Source of the DNA: Prevotella sp.
GTDB lineage: Bacteria > Bacteroidota > Bacteroidia > Bacteroidales > Bacteroidaceae
DNA length: 64,000 bases
Reading direction: 5' to 3'
Assembly (NCBI GenBank): GCA_016281055.1
Contig: JAEEHW010000082.1
Location: 1 to 64,000 of the forward strand
How positions within the stretch are numbered: the stretch's first letter is position 1; each line of letters begins with the position of its first letter. The notes under the pieces are model-generated. The model did no database searches and was not told the origin of the DNA. It saw only the letters and a program-made list of their open reading frames with translations. The translations under genes were made by a program, and so were the position numbers. Below are positions 34,941 to 45,188 of the stretch, in pieces.

Positions 34941-35492
34941 TTATATTTCCTCGCCGCGTTCGTGAAGGAATTTGCTGACCTCCTCTTGACAACTGCGTGT
35001 TACTGCAATGCGTCCAGAACGTGTGAACTGCAGAATACATGCTTTGTTGGTATTGCGTATGCTATGGAAAATCTCAAGAATCTGATCTGTGGTGCCCTGT
35101 GCAACGACTATGCAGAAGGTTTCGTTTACTTCTGTAATGCGTGCGTTGGCATGGCGTATGATACGTGATATCTCTGGCGTAGCCATGACTAGTGGGGTGG
35201 AGAGTTTGAGCAATGCCACCTCAACAAGGAAAAGGTCAGAATTGGTGTAGAAATGAGCCTTGACTACATCAATCTTCTTTTCTATACCCTTTACCACTTT
35301 CTTCATCGTTTCTTCATCGCTGTATGCGGTGATGGTATATTTGTGTATGCCTTTGATGCTTGATGGCGAAACATTGAGGCTCTCAATGTTTATCTGACGG
35401 CGTGTGAACACTGCAGTAATCTGACTCAACATACCTGCAACGTTCTCTGTATATACCTGAAGTGTGAATATCTGTTTGTCTTGATTTTCCAT
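34941..35492 (-). CDS. ilvN: Acetolactate synthase small (regulatory) subunit
   Basis: A 183-residue protein with an N-terminal ACT domain (TLQVYTENVAGMLSQITAVFTRRQINIESLNV) that binds valine for feedback control, and a C-terminal ALS_ss domain. It partners IlvB in branched-chain amino acid synthesis. It is the last gene of an ilvD-ilvB-ilvN run, 74 bases after ilvB. No separate terminator is visible in the 10 bases before the convergent phosphatase gene. Confidence 0.95.
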   Translation of the reverse strand: MENQDKQIFTLQVYTENVAGMLSQITAVFTRRQINIESLNVSPSSIKGIHKYTITAYSDEETMKKVVKGIEKKIDVVKAHFYTNSDLFLVEVALLKLSTPLVMATPEISRIIRHANARITEVNETFCIVVAQGTTDQILEIFHSIRNTNKACILQFTRSGRIAVTRSCQEEVSKFLHERGEEI

Positions 35493-35566
35493 TTATGTAA
35501 TTTACTATTTTTGTACTTATTTTCAATAAATAGAAAATAGTTAAATTGTTAAGTAGTTATTGAATT

Positions 35567-37276
35567 TTAGCAGTCAATGTTGAGAACCATCTCGTCCACG
35601 GCCTTGCCCGGTGCAGTCATTGGTTCAACGTTGGCATCAGGCTTGATGATAGTCTCAAGCAGGAAAGGACCGTCTGTATTAAGCATTTCGCGGATGGCAT
35701 CCTGAAGTTCGGCACGGTCTGCCACCTGACGGTATGGTATGCCGTAGGCTTCTGCCACCTTGCCGAAATCGGGGTTTGTCATAGGTGTGAATGACTGCTT
35801 ATGGTTGAAGAACATATCCTGCCATTGACGTACATTCCCAAGGTAATTATTGTTGAGAAGTATCATTTTTACAGGAATATGATGTTCCATTATGGTTCCA
35901 AACTCCTGTATCATCATCTGCAGGCCACCATCACCCATAAAACAGCAGACTGTGCGCTCTGGAGCTCCGAATGTGGCACCCATGGCAGCCGGAAGACCAT
36001 AGCCCATGGTGCCCATACCACCGGAAGTAGCAATGGAACGATTCTTCAGATATTTGAAATAGCGTGCAGACATAAGCTGATTCTGTCCCACGTCGGTTAC
36101 GAGGAATGCATTGTCAGCACTTAATTTTGCCACATTGTGGGCAACCTCACCCATAAGCAGTGGACCGTCTTTAGGCATGGTTGCTGGTATGATGACACGT
36201 TCCTTCTCCTTGTCATGCAGAGGCTTGAAGGAATCCTTCCACTCTGAATGGTCATTCTTGTTTACGAGAGCAGTAAGTGCTGGTAGAGTCACTTTGCAGT
36301 CACCAACAACTGCAACGGTGGTTTTCACGCACTTGTCAATCTCTGAACGATCAATGTCAAGGTGTATTATCTTTGCTTGTTTAGCATAGCGTTTCAGGTC
36401 ACCAGTAACACGGTCGGAGAAACGCATGCCTATGGCAATGATGACGTCAGCTTCCTGTTCTTTGAGGTTTACTGCATAATTACCGTGCATACCGAGCATA
36501 CCCATGTTGAGAGGATGGTCAGAGGGTAGGGCAGAGAGGCCCATGAGTGTGCGGCCTGCAGGTATGTCGGCTTTCTCAAGGAATTCTTTTAGTTCCGATT
36601 GTGCATTGCCCAGTTCTACGCCTTGACCTACAAGAGCCAATGGCTTCTTCGCATTGTTGATGAGCTCGGCTGCAGCCTGTATCTTGTCCTGTTTTGGTTC
36701 AGGGTAGGGTACATAACTGCGGATGAACTCCACTTTTGCAGGTTCATAGACAATTTTCTCAACCTGTGCATTCTTAGTAAAATCAAGTACGACAGGTCCT
36801 GGGCGCCCGCTCTTTGCTATATAGAAAGCACGGCTTACAGCCCATGCAATGTCTTTTGCAGAACGTATCTGATATGCCCACTTGGTTATAGGCTGAGCCA
36901 CGTCAACTAGGTCAACCTCCTGGAATGCATCAGAACCGAGTACGGAAGTCTGTACCTGACCAGCAATGACAATAATAGGTGTAGAGTCCATCATTGCGTC
37001 TGCTACGCCTGTCAGTGTGTTTGTTACGCCAGGGCCAGATGTTACAAGTGTGACGCCAACCTTTCCACTTATACGTGCATATCCTTCTGCAGCATGTGCG
37101 GCAGCCTGCTCATGTCTGACAAGAATGTGCTCAAAGGCTTTCTTGTCGCCACGAGTATAGTCATACAAAGCATCGTATGTGGGCATTATTGCGCCACCTG
37201 GGTATCCAAATATAGTTTCTACTCCCTCTTTTTTAAGTGAGAGCATCAGTGCTTCTGCACCAGTAATTTGTTCCAT
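35567..37276 (-). CDS. ilvB: Acetolactate synthase large (catalytic) subunit
   Basis: A 569-residue thiamine-diphosphate enzyme. The catalytic Glu is in RHEQAAAHAAEGYAR, FAD-binding lies in the centre, and the ThDP/metal motif is GDGGLQMM followed by NNNYLGNVRQWQ. It condenses two pyruvates to acetolactate, or pyruvate with 2-ketobutyrate. It lies 36 bases after ilvD. Confidence 0.96.
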   Translation of the reverse strand: MEQITGAEALMLSLKKEGVETIFGYPGGAIMPTYDALYDYTRGDKKAFEHILVRHEQAAAHAAEGYARISGKVGVTLVTSGPGVTNTLTGVADAMMDSTPIIVIAGQVQTSVLGSDAFQEVDLVDVAQPITKWAYQIRSAKDIAWAVSRAFYIAKSGRPGPVVLDFTKNAQVEKIVYEPAKVEFIRSYVPYPEPKQDKIQAAAELINNAKKPLALVGQGVELGNAQSELKEFLEKADIPAGRTLMGLSALPSDHPLNMGMLGMHGNYAVNLKEQEADVIIAIGMRFSDRVTGDLKRYAKQAKIIHLDIDRSEIDKCVKTTVAVVGDCKVTLPALTALVNKNDHSEWKDSFKPLHDKEKERVIIPATMPKDGPLLMGEVAHNVAKLSADNAFLVTDVGQNQLMSARYFKYLKNRSIATSGGMGTMGYGLPAAMGATFGAPERTVCCFMGDGGLQMMIQEFGTIMEHHIPVKMILLNNNYLGNVRQWQDMFFNHKQSFTPMTNPDFGKVAEAYGIPYRQVADRAELQDAIREMLNTDGPFLLETIIKPDANVEPMTAPGKAVDEMVLNIDC

Positions 37277-37312
37277 GATTAATTATTATAAACCTCCTAC
37301 AACTCCTTGTTG

Positions 37313-39115
37313 TTAATCAATAATTCTTACTCCACCCTTATCTGCAGAAGCCACGCTCTGAGCGTATGCACGCAGAGCCTTGCTGACGACACGCTTGCGC
37401 TTCAATGGCTGTTGTGGACGAGCTGCCAATTCTTCGTCAGACAATTTTACGTTGATTGAACGGCTTGGTATGTCAATGACGATGATGTCGCCATCCTTTA
37501 TCTTACCGATATTGCCGCCTGATGCAGCCTCAGGTGAGATGTGTCCTATTGACAGGCCAGATGTACCGCCAGAGAAACGTCCGTCGGTAATCAGGGCGCA
37601 CTCCTTACCCATGTGCATAGATTTGATATAAGAGGTAGGGTAGAGCATCTCCTGCATACCAGGGCCACCCTTTGGACCTTCATGTGTGATGACAACGCAG
37701 TCACCTTTCTTGACCTTGCCGCCAAGTATGCCTTCGCATGCATCTTCCTGTGAGTCGAATACAACGGCAGGCCCCTCAAAATGCCACAACTCCGGTGCTA
37801 CGCCAGCGGTCTTGACCACGCATCCGTCCTGTGCGATGTTGCCAAACAATACAGCCATACCGCCATCTTTGGTGTAAGCATGCTCTATGTCGCGTATACA
37901 ACCGTTTACGCGGTCTGTGTCAAGTGACTCCCAACGTGTGTCCTGTGAACCCATCTTTGTGGAGAATTTGCCACCAGGAGCAGAATGATATATGCGGTCA
38001 GCCTCAGGATCTATATTCTCTTTGAGTATAGAATACTTTTCTATGTCCTCGCCAAGTGTTGCGCCATTTACACGCTTGCACGAGAGGTCGAGCAAGTTGC
38101 CTTTTGCCAACTCTCCGAGGATGCCGAGAATACCACCTGCACGGTTCTCCTCCTGTATGCTGTATTTCTGCCAGTTAGGTGCAAGTTTACAGAGGAATGG
38201 AACCTTACGGCTCAGTGCATCGATGTCAGACATCTTGAAATCAACCTCTGCTTCTTGTGCTACAGCAAGCAGGTGAAGTACAGTGTTGGTTGATGCGCCC
38301 ATTGCGATGTCGAGTGTCATGGCGTTGAGGAATGCCTGACGTGTGGCAATAGAACGTGGGAGGACAGATTCGTCACCGTCCTCATAGTATGCAAACGCAT
38401 TCTTTACAATCAGTTTTGCTGCGTCCTTAAACAACTGTATGCGGTTTACATGTGTAGCAAGGATAGAACCATTGCCTGGTAGTGACAGACCGATTGCTTC
38501 TGTCAGTGAGTTCATTGAGTTGGCGGTGAACATACCAGAGCATGCACCGCAGCCTGGACATGCAGAGTGTTCTACTATATTCAATTCCTCATCGCTAACC
38601 GTTGGGTCTCCACCCTTAATCATTGCAGTAATAAGGTCTGCATTCTCACCGTTTACCTTTCCTGCTTCCATTGGACCGCCGCTTACGAATACGGCTGGAA
38701 TGTTAAGGCGCATGGCTGCCATGAGCATACCAGGTGTAACCTTGTCGCAGTTAGATATGCACACCATGGCATCAGCCTTGTGTGCGTTTATCATATACTC
38801 CACAGAGTCAGCGATAACATCACGTGAAGGCAGAGAGTAAAGCATACCGTCATGTCCCATTGCTATGCCATCGTCAACGGCGATGGTATTGAATTCTGCT
38901 GCATAGCAACCAAGTTTTTCTATTTCTGCCTTGACGATTTGTCCGATTTCATGAAGATGTGTGTGGCCAGGCACAAACTGTGTGAATGAGTTTACAATGG
39001 CGATGATTGGTTTGCCAAATTGCTCTCTCTTCATGCCGTTGGCAACCCACAAAGCGCGAGCACCGGCCATACGGCGTCCTTCTGTGCAGACTGAACTGCG
39101 GAGTTTGTTCTTCAT
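37313..39115 (-). CDS. ilvD: Dihydroxy-acid dehydratase
   Basis: A 600-residue Fe-S enzyme that makes the 2-keto acids of valine and isoleucine synthesis. Cluster cysteines lie in [12 protein letters not shown] and [20 protein letters not shown], with a Mg-binding [11 protein letters not shown] segment upstream. The length is typical. It is first of the three ilv genes and 36 bases after pncC, so it may be read from the upstream operon. Confidence 0.97.
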   Translation of the reverse strand: MKNKLRSSVCTEGRRMAGARALWVANGMKREQFGKPIIAIVNSFTQFVPGHTHLHEIGQIVKAEIEKLGCYAAEFNTIAVDDGIAMGHDGMLYSLPSRDVIADSVEYMINAHKADAMVCISNCDKVTPGMLMAAMRLNIPAVFVSGGPMEAGKVNGENADLITAMIKGGDPTVSDEELNIVEHSACPGCGACSGMFTANSMNSLTEAIGLSLPGNGSILATHVNRIQLFKDAAKLIVKNAFAYYEDGDESVLPRSIATRQAFLNAMTLDIAMGASTNTVLHLLAVAQEAEVDFKMSDIDALSRKVPFLCKLAPNWQKYSIQEENRAGGILGILGELAKGNLLDLSCKRVNGATLGEDIEKYSILKENIDPEADRIYHSAPGGKFSTKMGSQDTRWESLDTDRVNGCIRDIEHAYTKDGGMAVLFGNIAQDGCVVKTAGVAPELWHFEGPAVVFDSQEDACEGILGGKVKKGDCVVITHEGPKGGPGMQEMLYPTSYIKSMHMGKECALITDGRFSGGTSGLSIGHISPEAASGGNIGKIKDGDIIVIDIPSRSINVKLSDEELAARPQQPLKRKRVVSKALRAYAQSVASADKGGVRIID

Positions 39116-39151
39116 AATGTTTTTATATTTTAGTCGTTTGGTGGTTTATGT

Positions 39152-39685
39152 TTATTTTGCCTCAGGTTTTGGTATTTGGTCCATGTCTGAGGGTTCTGGG
39201 AATAATTCTTCCAGGTATTTGACAAAGAACTGCAATGCTCTGTGAGTAGCGTTTTTGAGATTTTCTTCACGTCCTTCGTCACCTTCGAGTTTCATTGTTC
39301 TAATGTCGTCTGGTGTACCGCATGCTATCCAAATTGTGCCTACAGGAATACCTGAATTCGCTCCAGGACCAGCAAAACCTGTTGTGGCTATAGCAAAATC
39401 GGTTTCAAGAAGTTTTGTTACCCCCTTGACCATTTCTATAGCAACTTCTTCACTGACAGCATTCTTTTCAGATATTAGTTCTGCGTCGATGCCAAGTACT
39501 TTGTTTTTTGCTTCGTCTGAATAACAGATTGTACCACCTTTGTAATATGCGGAAGCACCAGGCACAGAGGTGATGACTTCACCAATGCGGCCACTCGTGC
39601 ATGATTCAGCAGTACTGATTGTCTTGCCTGATTCATACAATCTGTATAATATCTCTTTACTAAGAACTTTGCTTTCAAATTCCAT
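39152..39685 (-). CDS. pncC: Nicotinamide-nucleotide amidohydrolase (CinA C-terminal domain)
   Basis: A 177-residue stand-alone CinA C-domain with the signature STAESCTSGRIGEVITSVPGAS and TTGFAGPGANSGIPVGTIW. It deamidates nicotinamide mononucleotide to the acid form in pyridine nucleotide recycling. The N-terminal molybdopterin-like COG1058 domain of long CinA is absent, which is normal for PncC. It is 15 bases after tsaD. Confidence 0.9.
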   Translation of the reverse strand: MEFESKVLSKEILYRLYESGKTISTAESCTSGRIGEVITSVPGASAYYKGGTICYSDEAKNKVLGIDAELISEKNAVSEEVAIEMVKGVTKLLETDFAIATTGFAGPGANSGIPVGTIWIACGTPDDIRTMKLEGDEGREENLKNATHRALQFFVKYLEELFPEPSDMDQIPKPEAK

Positions 39686-39700
39686 GTTATATCTTTTTTA

Positions 39701-40747
39701 TTATATTGTAACCTTGGAGAATGCAGGTGCATCAATTGAACAGAAATCTCCATCCTTTAACTTGAAATATCCTGCGCAGCCTATCATGGCAGCATTGTCG
39801 GTTGTATATGAGAATTTTGGTATATATACAGTCCAACCATATCGTTTGGCATAGTCATGGAACGCATTGCGTAGCCCATTGTTTGCTGACACGCCTCCAG
39901 CAACGGCAACATGCTTGATGCCAGTTTGCTTAACTGCGAGCTTCAGTTTTTTCATCAGAATGTCAACAATAGTCCATTCAAGACTCGCTGCGATGTCTTC
40001 CTTATGATGTTCAATGAAGTCTGGATCTTCTTGTACCCATTTCTGCAAACTATATAGGAAAGACGTTTTCAAACCAGAGAAACTATAGTCTAATCCTGGT
40101 ATGTGTGGTTCTGAGAAAGTGTATGCTTTAGGGTTGCCTTTGCGAGCCAAACGGTCAATAATGGGGCCTCCAGGATATCCCAATCCCATTACTTTTGAAC
40201 ATTTGTCTATTGCTTCACCTGCAGCATCATCAATTGTTTGGCCAAGAACCTCCATGTCGTTGTAGGCATTGACTCTGATTATCTGCGAATTGCCACCAGA
40301 TACCAATAAACACAGGAATGGTAGGGGGGGATGTTTTATATCAGTGTTTATTTGTGTGTTATCTTCTGGTGATGGCTCGTCAATGAAATGAGCCATGACA
40401 TGACCTTGCAGATGGTTCACGTCGATGAGTGGTATGTTCAGTGCACGGGCCAGTCCTTTTGCAAAATTCACCCCTACGAGCAATGATCCCATAAGGCCAG
40501 GTCCTCGTGTGAATGCCACGGACGATAGTTGTTCTTTCGTGATACCGGCTTTTTTCAGAGCTGTGTCTACTACAGGCAATATGTTCTGCTGATGTGCGCG
40601 AGAGGCTAACTCTGGAACCACACCACCATATGTCATGTGTACATCTTGTGATGCCGTGACATTGCTTAACAATACGGTACCTCGCATTATTGCTGCAGAG
40701 GTATCATCACATGATGATTCGATTGCTAAAATGTATTTTCCTTCCAT
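39701..40747 (-). CDS. tsaD: tRNA N6-adenosine threonylcarbamoyltransferase
   Basis: A 348-residue ASKHA-fold protein. It starts MEGKYILAIESSCDDTSAAI, and the metal-binding pair is in NHLQGHVMAH. It makes t6A37 in ANN-decoding tRNAs, with TsaB, TsaC and TsaE, which are not in the window. Its ATG follows the map stop directly. Confidence 0.97.
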   Translation of the reverse strand: MEGKYILAIESSCDDTSAAIMRGTVLLSNVTASQDVHMTYGGVVPELASRAHQQNILPVVDTALKKAGITKEQLSSVAFTRGPGLMGSLLVGVNFAKGLARALNIPLIDVNHLQGHVMAHFIDEPSPEDNTQINTDIKHPPLPFLCLLVSGGNSQIIRVNAYNDMEVLGQTIDDAAGEAIDKCSKVMGLGYPGGPIIDRLARKGNPKAYTFSEPHIPGLDYSFSGLKTSFLYSLQKWVQEDPDFIEHHKEDIAASLEWTIVDILMKKLKLAVKQTGIKHVAVAGGVSANNGLRNAFHDYAKRYGWTVYIPKFSYTTDNAAMIGCAGYFKLKDGDFCSIDAPAFSKVTI

Positions 40748-41611
40748 TTAATACGTCAGTATTTCCACTCCATGCTCGGTCATGAGCAGTGTGTGTTCCC
40801 ATTGTGCTGATGGCAACTCATCTTCAGTGATTACTTCCCAACCGTATGGGTCATCAGCGTCAACAAAAACTTTCCATGTTCCCATGTTTATCATAGGTTC
40901 TATGGTAAAAACCATTCCTGGAACGAGTAGCATGCCTTCACCCTTGTGGCCATAATGATTCACGTCTGGTTCTTCATGGAACTTCAGACCTACGCCATGT
41001 CCGGCAAGGTCGCGTACGACACCATAATGATATTTTTTGCAGTGCTTCTCTATTGCATGCCCAATATCTCCAACAAAGCTATAGGGCTTTGCAGCTTCCA
41101 TGCCTATTTCAAGACACTCTTTGGCTACTCTTACAAGTTGTTCCTTCTCTGGTGTAGTCTTACCAATGATGAACATCCTTGAAGCATCAGCATAATAACC
41201 ATCCTTTATTGTCGTGAAGTCGACATTGATGATGTCTCCTTCTACCAGAACGTCTTCTTCCTTGGGAATGCCATGACATACCACTTCGTTGATGGATGTG
41301 CATACGCTTTTGGGAAAACCTTCATAGTTCAAACATGCTGGTATCGCTTCATGTTCCTTGCAGTATTCCATGCATATGTCGTCAATCTCTTGGGTGTTCA
41401 TTCCAGGATGAATGGCGGCAGCCACTGCGTCAAGAACTCCCGTGTTGATGACACCGGCACGACGTATGCCTTCTATTTGTTCTGGTGTTTTTATAAGGTC
41501 ACGTGTAGGTACTAGTTTGTTTTTATTCTCCCAATACATGATGGTCTTGTCCATTTCCGTTGGGGGAACTCCTGACAAACAGTGCCAACGCCTTTTCTTT
41601 TGTCTTACCAT
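40748..41611 (-). CDS. map: Methionine aminopeptidase, type I
   Basis: A 287-residue enzyme that removes N-terminal Met. Metal ligands of the pita-bread fold are in VDFTTIKDGYYADAS (two Asp), HGVGLKFHEEP (His), FTIEPM (Glu) and WEHTLLM (Glu). The N terminus KKRRWHCLSGVPPTEM is a short extension with no complete zinc motif; a start at MDKTIMYWE (41554) is an alternative. It abuts tsaD. A 22-base inverted repeat lies upstream. Confidence 0.95.
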   Translation of the reverse strand: MVRQKKRRWHCLSGVPPTEMDKTIMYWENKNKLVPTRDLIKTPEQIEGIRRAGVINTGVLDAVAAAIHPGMNTQEIDDICMEYCKEHEAIPACLNYEGFPKSVCTSINEVVCHGIPKEEDVLVEGDIINVDFTTIKDGYYADASRMFIIGKTTPEKEQLVRVAKECLEIGMEAAKPYSFVGDIGHAIEKHCKKYHYGVVRDLAGHGVGLKFHEEPDVNHYGHKGEGMLLVPGMVFTIEPMINMGTWKVFVDADDPYGWEVITEDELPSAQWEHTLLMTEHGVEILTY

Positions 41612-41630
41612 TTATGCCTACTATTCTGTT

Positions 41631-41692
41631 ATTTAATGTTTGCTATTTATAAACTAATTGTAATAAATAGTTATAAATAGCAAACATTAAAT
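41631..41692. repeat. Perfect 22-base inverted repeat between glyA and map
   Basis: Arms 41631-41652 and 41671-41692 are exact reverse complements (core TGTTTGCTATTTATAA) with an 18-base spacer. It is very AT-rich and lacks a T tract on the minus strand, so a simple terminator does not explain it well. It could be an mRNA hairpin, an operator, or a mobile-repeat remnant. Confidence 0.9.
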
Positions 41693-41717
41693 ATGTAAAT
41701 AGTAATTATTATTATAT

Positions 41718-42998
41718 TTACCAAGCGAAGAGAGGATAATTCTTCATCTCGTTATTTACCTCACCACGAACCTTGGCTATGACATTCTCGTTCTCAGGAT
41801 CATTGAGCACTTCCTCAATCCATGCTGCAATCTTAATCATCAAATCCTCCTTGGCTCCACGTGTTGTGATAGCTGGTGTACCAAGACGGAAACCAGAGGT
41901 CTGGAATGCAGAACGTGTATCGAATGGTACCATGTTCTTATTTATGGTAATATCTGCTGCAACAAGTGCATTCTCTGCAACCTTACCTGTCAGGTCTGGG
42001 TACTTGGTACGCAGGTCAACGAGCATAGAGTGATTGTCAGTTCCGCCTGATACTATTGCGAAGCCACGCTTTGTGAGCTCATCTGCCAATACGGCTGCAT
42101 TCTTCTTAACCTGCATAGCATACTCCTTGAACTCTGGTTTCAGAGCCTCGCCGAATGCAACAGCCTTGGCTGCGATTACATGCTCAAGCGGTCCGCCCTG
42201 CTGACCAGGGAATACTGCAGAGTTAAGCAATTGTGACATCTTTTTAACAACACCCTTTGGAGTGGTATAACCCCATGGGTTGTCAAAGTCCTTACCCAAA
42301 AGAATAAGTCCACCGCGTGGACCGCGAAGTGTCTTGTGGGTGGTAGTGGTAACGATGTGTGCATACTTCACTGGGTTCTCAAGCAGTCCGGCTGCGATGA
42401 GACCTGCTGGGTGTGCCATGTCAATCATCAACAGAGCGCCAACCTCGTCAGCAATCTTACGCATACGTGCATAATCCCATTCACGGCTATATGCAGAACC
42501 ACCACCGATGATGAGCTTTGGCTTGTTTTCCTTTGCCAACTTCTCCATTTCGTCATAATCAACGCGACCTGTCTCTTTGTTGATATTATAACCTATTGGA
42601 CGATAGAGAATGCCAGAGGTGTTTACTAAAGAACCGTGTGAGAGATGACCACCATGGTCAAGATTGAGACCCATGAAACAATCACCTGGTTTCAGTACGG
42701 CGAGGAGTACGGCTGCATTTGCTTGTGCACCTGAGTGAGGCTGTACGTTGGCATACTCTGCTCCGAACAGTTCGCATGCGCGATCGATAGCCAATTGCTC
42801 AATCTGGTCAACCACCTGACATCCGCCATAGTAGCGGTGTCCAGGATAGCCTTCTGCATATTTGTTTGTACAGTAAGACCCCATGGCCTCCATTACCTGA
42901 TCACTTACGAAATTCTCTGAAGCGATCAACTCGATACCTTTGAGCTGACGCTGGTGTTCGTTCTCAATGAGATCGAAAATCTTCTGGTCTCTTTCCAT
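41718..42998 (-). CDS. glyA: Serine hydroxymethyltransferase
   Basis: A 426-residue PLP enzyme that converts serine and tetrahydrofolate to glycine and methylene-THF. The PLP lysine lies in [15 protein letters not shown], with [14 protein letters not shown] near the N terminus. The length is typical. It is read on the same strand as thrS (51-base gap) and map (106-base gap); the inverted repeat in the latter gap may separate transcripts. Confidence 0.97.
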   Translation of the reverse strand: MERDQKIFDLIENEHQRQLKGIELIASENFVSDQVMEAMGSYCTNKYAEGYPGHRYYGGCQVVDQIEQLAIDRACELFGAEYANVQPHSGAQANAAVLLAVLKPGDCFMGLNLDHGGHLSHGSLVNTSGILYRPIGYNINKETGRVDYDEMEKLAKENKPKLIIGGGSAYSREWDYARMRKIADEVGALLMIDMAHPAGLIAAGLLENPVKYAHIVTTTTHKTLRGPRGGLILLGKDFDNPWGYTTPKGVVKKMSQLLNSAVFPGQQGGPLEHVIAAKAVAFGEALKPEFKEYAMQVKKNAAVLADELTKRGFAIVSGGTDNHSMLVDLRTKYPDLTGKVAENALVAADITINKNMVPFDTRSAFQTSGFRLGTPAITTRGAKEDLMIKIAAWIEEVLNDPENENVIAKVRGEVNNEMKNYPLFAW

Positions 42999-43049
42999 TT
43001 TCTTTATTGTTGTTATAAAATTATTATCTTTGTTGTTTACTAAGAAGGA

Positions 43050-45020
43050 TTAATCGCGCGGACGTATGTTCATGGCTTGCAGCTGCTCTGCAACTTCATC
43101 GTTGATGCGTTTGCCAAACTCCTGCATAGACATAACTGCTTGCTCGCCACCGCCTTGTTGGCGCATTGCTACATTGCCTTCTGCTGCTTCTTTCTCACCT
43201 ACGATAACCATGTATGGTATGCGTTTGATTTCGTTGTCACGAACCTTACGGCCTATTTTCTCATTACGGTTATCGACAATAGAGCGTACTCCTACAGTTG
43301 ACAAATAGTCTTGAACCTTTTCTGCATACTCATTGTATTTCTCTGATATCGGCAGGATAGCTACCTGCTCAGGTGTCAGCCAGAGTGGGAAATGGCCAGC
43401 TGTGTGCTCTATCAAAACAGCAGTGAATCGTTCCATTGAACCGAATGGTGCACGGTGTATCATTACAGGACGTTGTTTTGTGTTGTCCTCTGCTGTGTAT
43501 TCCAGTTCGAAACGTTGTGGCAGATTATAATCCACCTGAATGGTTCCCAACTGCCAGCGGCGTCCAATGGCATCTTTTACCATACAGTCAAGTTTCGGAC
43601 CATAGAAAGCAGCCTCACCTGTTTCTGTACGTGCATTTAGACCTCGGTCTGCGCAAGCATCGATGATTGCCTGTTCTGCAGAAGCCCACATCTCATCTGT
43701 GCCGATGTATTTCTCCTTGTCGTTAGGGTCGCGCAGTGAAATCTGGAATTCTACTTGGTCATCCTTGAAACCGAAGATAGAGAATACAGCCTGTATGATG
43801 TCAAGTACACGCAGGAATTCCTGCTTCACCTGGTCAGGACGGCAGAAGATGTGAGCATCGTCCTGTGTGAATGAGCGTACACGTGTCAGTCCGTGCAACT
43901 CACCTGACTGCTCATAGCGATATACCGTACCGAATTCTGCACAACGGAATGGCAGTTCGCGGTAAGAACGTGGCTTTGAAGCGAATACCTCACAGTGGTG
44001 AGGGCAATTCATTGGCTTCAGCATATATTCTTCGTCCTCTTCCGGAGTGTGAATTGGCTGGAAAGAGTCTTTTCCGTAGTGAGCCCAGTGGCCGGAAGTT
44101 ACATAGAGGTTCTTAGAACCGATATGTGGGGTGATTACCTCCTGATAGCCGAAACGCTTCTGTATCGTGCGCAGCATCTCCTGTAAACGCAGACGAAGGT
44201 CTGTTCCTTTCGGCAACCATATTGGCAATCCCTTGCCTACGCGCTCTGAGAACATGAAGAGCTCCATTTCCTTACCAATCTTTCGGTGATCGCGTTTTTT
44301 GGCTTCCTCAAGCATTACAAGATACTCGTCAAGCATTTTCTTCTTAGGAAAGGTGATACCATAAAGACGTTGCAACTGTGCCTTTGATGCGTCGCCTCTC
44401 CAGAATGCACCAGCAATACTTGTTAGTTTTACAGCTTTGATGATACCAGTGCTAACAATATGCGGACCTTTACAGAGGTCAGTGAAATTACCTTGTGTAT
44501 ATGTTGTGATGGAACCATCCTCCAAGTCTTGCTCAATATGCTCAACCTTATATGTCTGTCCTGCTGCAGAGAATTGTGCAACAGCATCTGTTTTGCTGAC
44601 TTCTTTGCGGACTACAGCCTCGTCTTTGCGAGCGAGTTCAAGCATCTTGTCTTCAATCTTCTTAAAGTCGCCTTCTTTTATCATTTCACCATCAGGCAAC
44701 AGTACATCATAGAAGAAACCAGCCTCTACAGCAGGGCCGAAACCGAACTGTATTCCTGGGTATAATTCCTGCAGGGCCTCTGCCAACAGGTGGGCAGAAG
44801 TGTGCCAGAAAGCATGTTTGCCCTCTTCGTCGTCAAAACGATATAAGGCTATGGTTGCATCCTCATTGATGGGGCGATTGAGTTCTGTCGTTTCACCATT
44901 CACACCACAAGCAACCACGTTGTGTGCCAAAGCGGGTGATATACTCTCTGCTATTTGCAATCCGGTAACGCCGTTTTCATACTCGCGTACGCTACCATCA
45001 GGAAAGGTTATGTTTACCAT
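43050..45020 (-). CDS. thrS: Threonyl-tRNA synthetase
   Basis: A 656-residue class II synthetase. It carries a TGS domain ([20 protein letters not shown]), an editing domain with [11 protein letters not shown], a catalytic core with [11 protein letters not shown] (zinc Cys and His) and [15 protein letters not shown], and a C-terminal anticodon-binding domain. infC-rpmI-rplT, which often follow thrS, are absent. The 43-residue gene at 45057-45188 precedes it on the same strand, 36 bases away. Confidence 0.97.
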   Translation of the reverse strand: MVNITFPDGSVREYENGVTGLQIAESISPALAHNVVACGVNGETTELNRPINEDATIALYRFDDEEGKHAFWHTSAHLLAEALQELYPGIQFGFGPAVEAGFFYDVLLPDGEMIKEGDFKKIEDKMLELARKDEAVVRKEVSKTDAVAQFSAAGQTYKVEHIEQDLEDGSITTYTQGNFTDLCKGPHIVSTGIIKAVKLTSIAGAFWRGDASKAQLQRLYGITFPKKKMLDEYLVMLEEAKKRDHRKIGKEMELFMFSERVGKGLPIWLPKGTDLRLRLQEMLRTIQKRFGYQEVITPHIGSKNLYVTSGHWAHYGKDSFQPIHTPEEDEEYMLKPMNCPHHCEVFASKPRSYRELPFRCAEFGTVYRYEQSGELHGLTRVRSFTQDDAHIFCRPDQVKQEFLRVLDIIQAVFSIFGFKDDQVEFQISLRDPNDKEKYIGTDEMWASAEQAIIDACADRGLNARTETGEAAFYGPKLDCMVKDAIGRRWQLGTIQVDYNLPQRFELEYTAEDNTKQRPVMIHRAPFGSMERFTAVLIEHTAGHFPLWLTPEQVAILPISEKYNEYAEKVQDYLSTVGVRSIVDNRNEKIGRKVRDNEIKRIPYMVIVGEKEAAEGNVAMRQQGGGEQAVMSMQEFGKRINDEVAEQLQAMNIRPRD

Positions 45021-45056
45021 TTTTACTATTAATAATAATGTGTAATTATATTCTTT

Positions 45057-45188
45057 TTACAAAGCCTCGTCTTCTGGCTTCTGTATATTTCTATTTATAA
45101 TTGTTGTATGTTTTTTCTTAGCCATCCAAAGAGATTTCCTTTTTTCATATTCTTCGCGATGGTATTCAAGATAGTTGTCTGCCATCAT
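45057..45188 (-). CDS. Small conserved-looking protein, 43 residues
   Basis: A short frame starting MMADNYLEYHREEYEKRKSL and ending KPEDEAL. Its ATG overlaps the stop of the DUF4270 gene (ATGA), strong support for translation. The N terminus MADNYLE and the basic centre WMAKKKH recall small hypothetical proteins I associate with Bacteroidetes; this was not aligned. There is no signal or membrane segment. It lies between the DUF4270 lipoprotein and thrS. Confidence 0.7.
   Translation of the reverse strand: MMADNYLEYHREEYEKRKSLWMAKKKHTTIINRNIQKPEDEAL

Noticed and set aside
34920..34967. Direct repeat CGCGTTCGTGAAG at the ends of the phosphatase and ilvN genes
   Set aside because: Two short copies in coding or stop regions of convergent genes; it fits coincidence or a tiny duplication with no functional sign.
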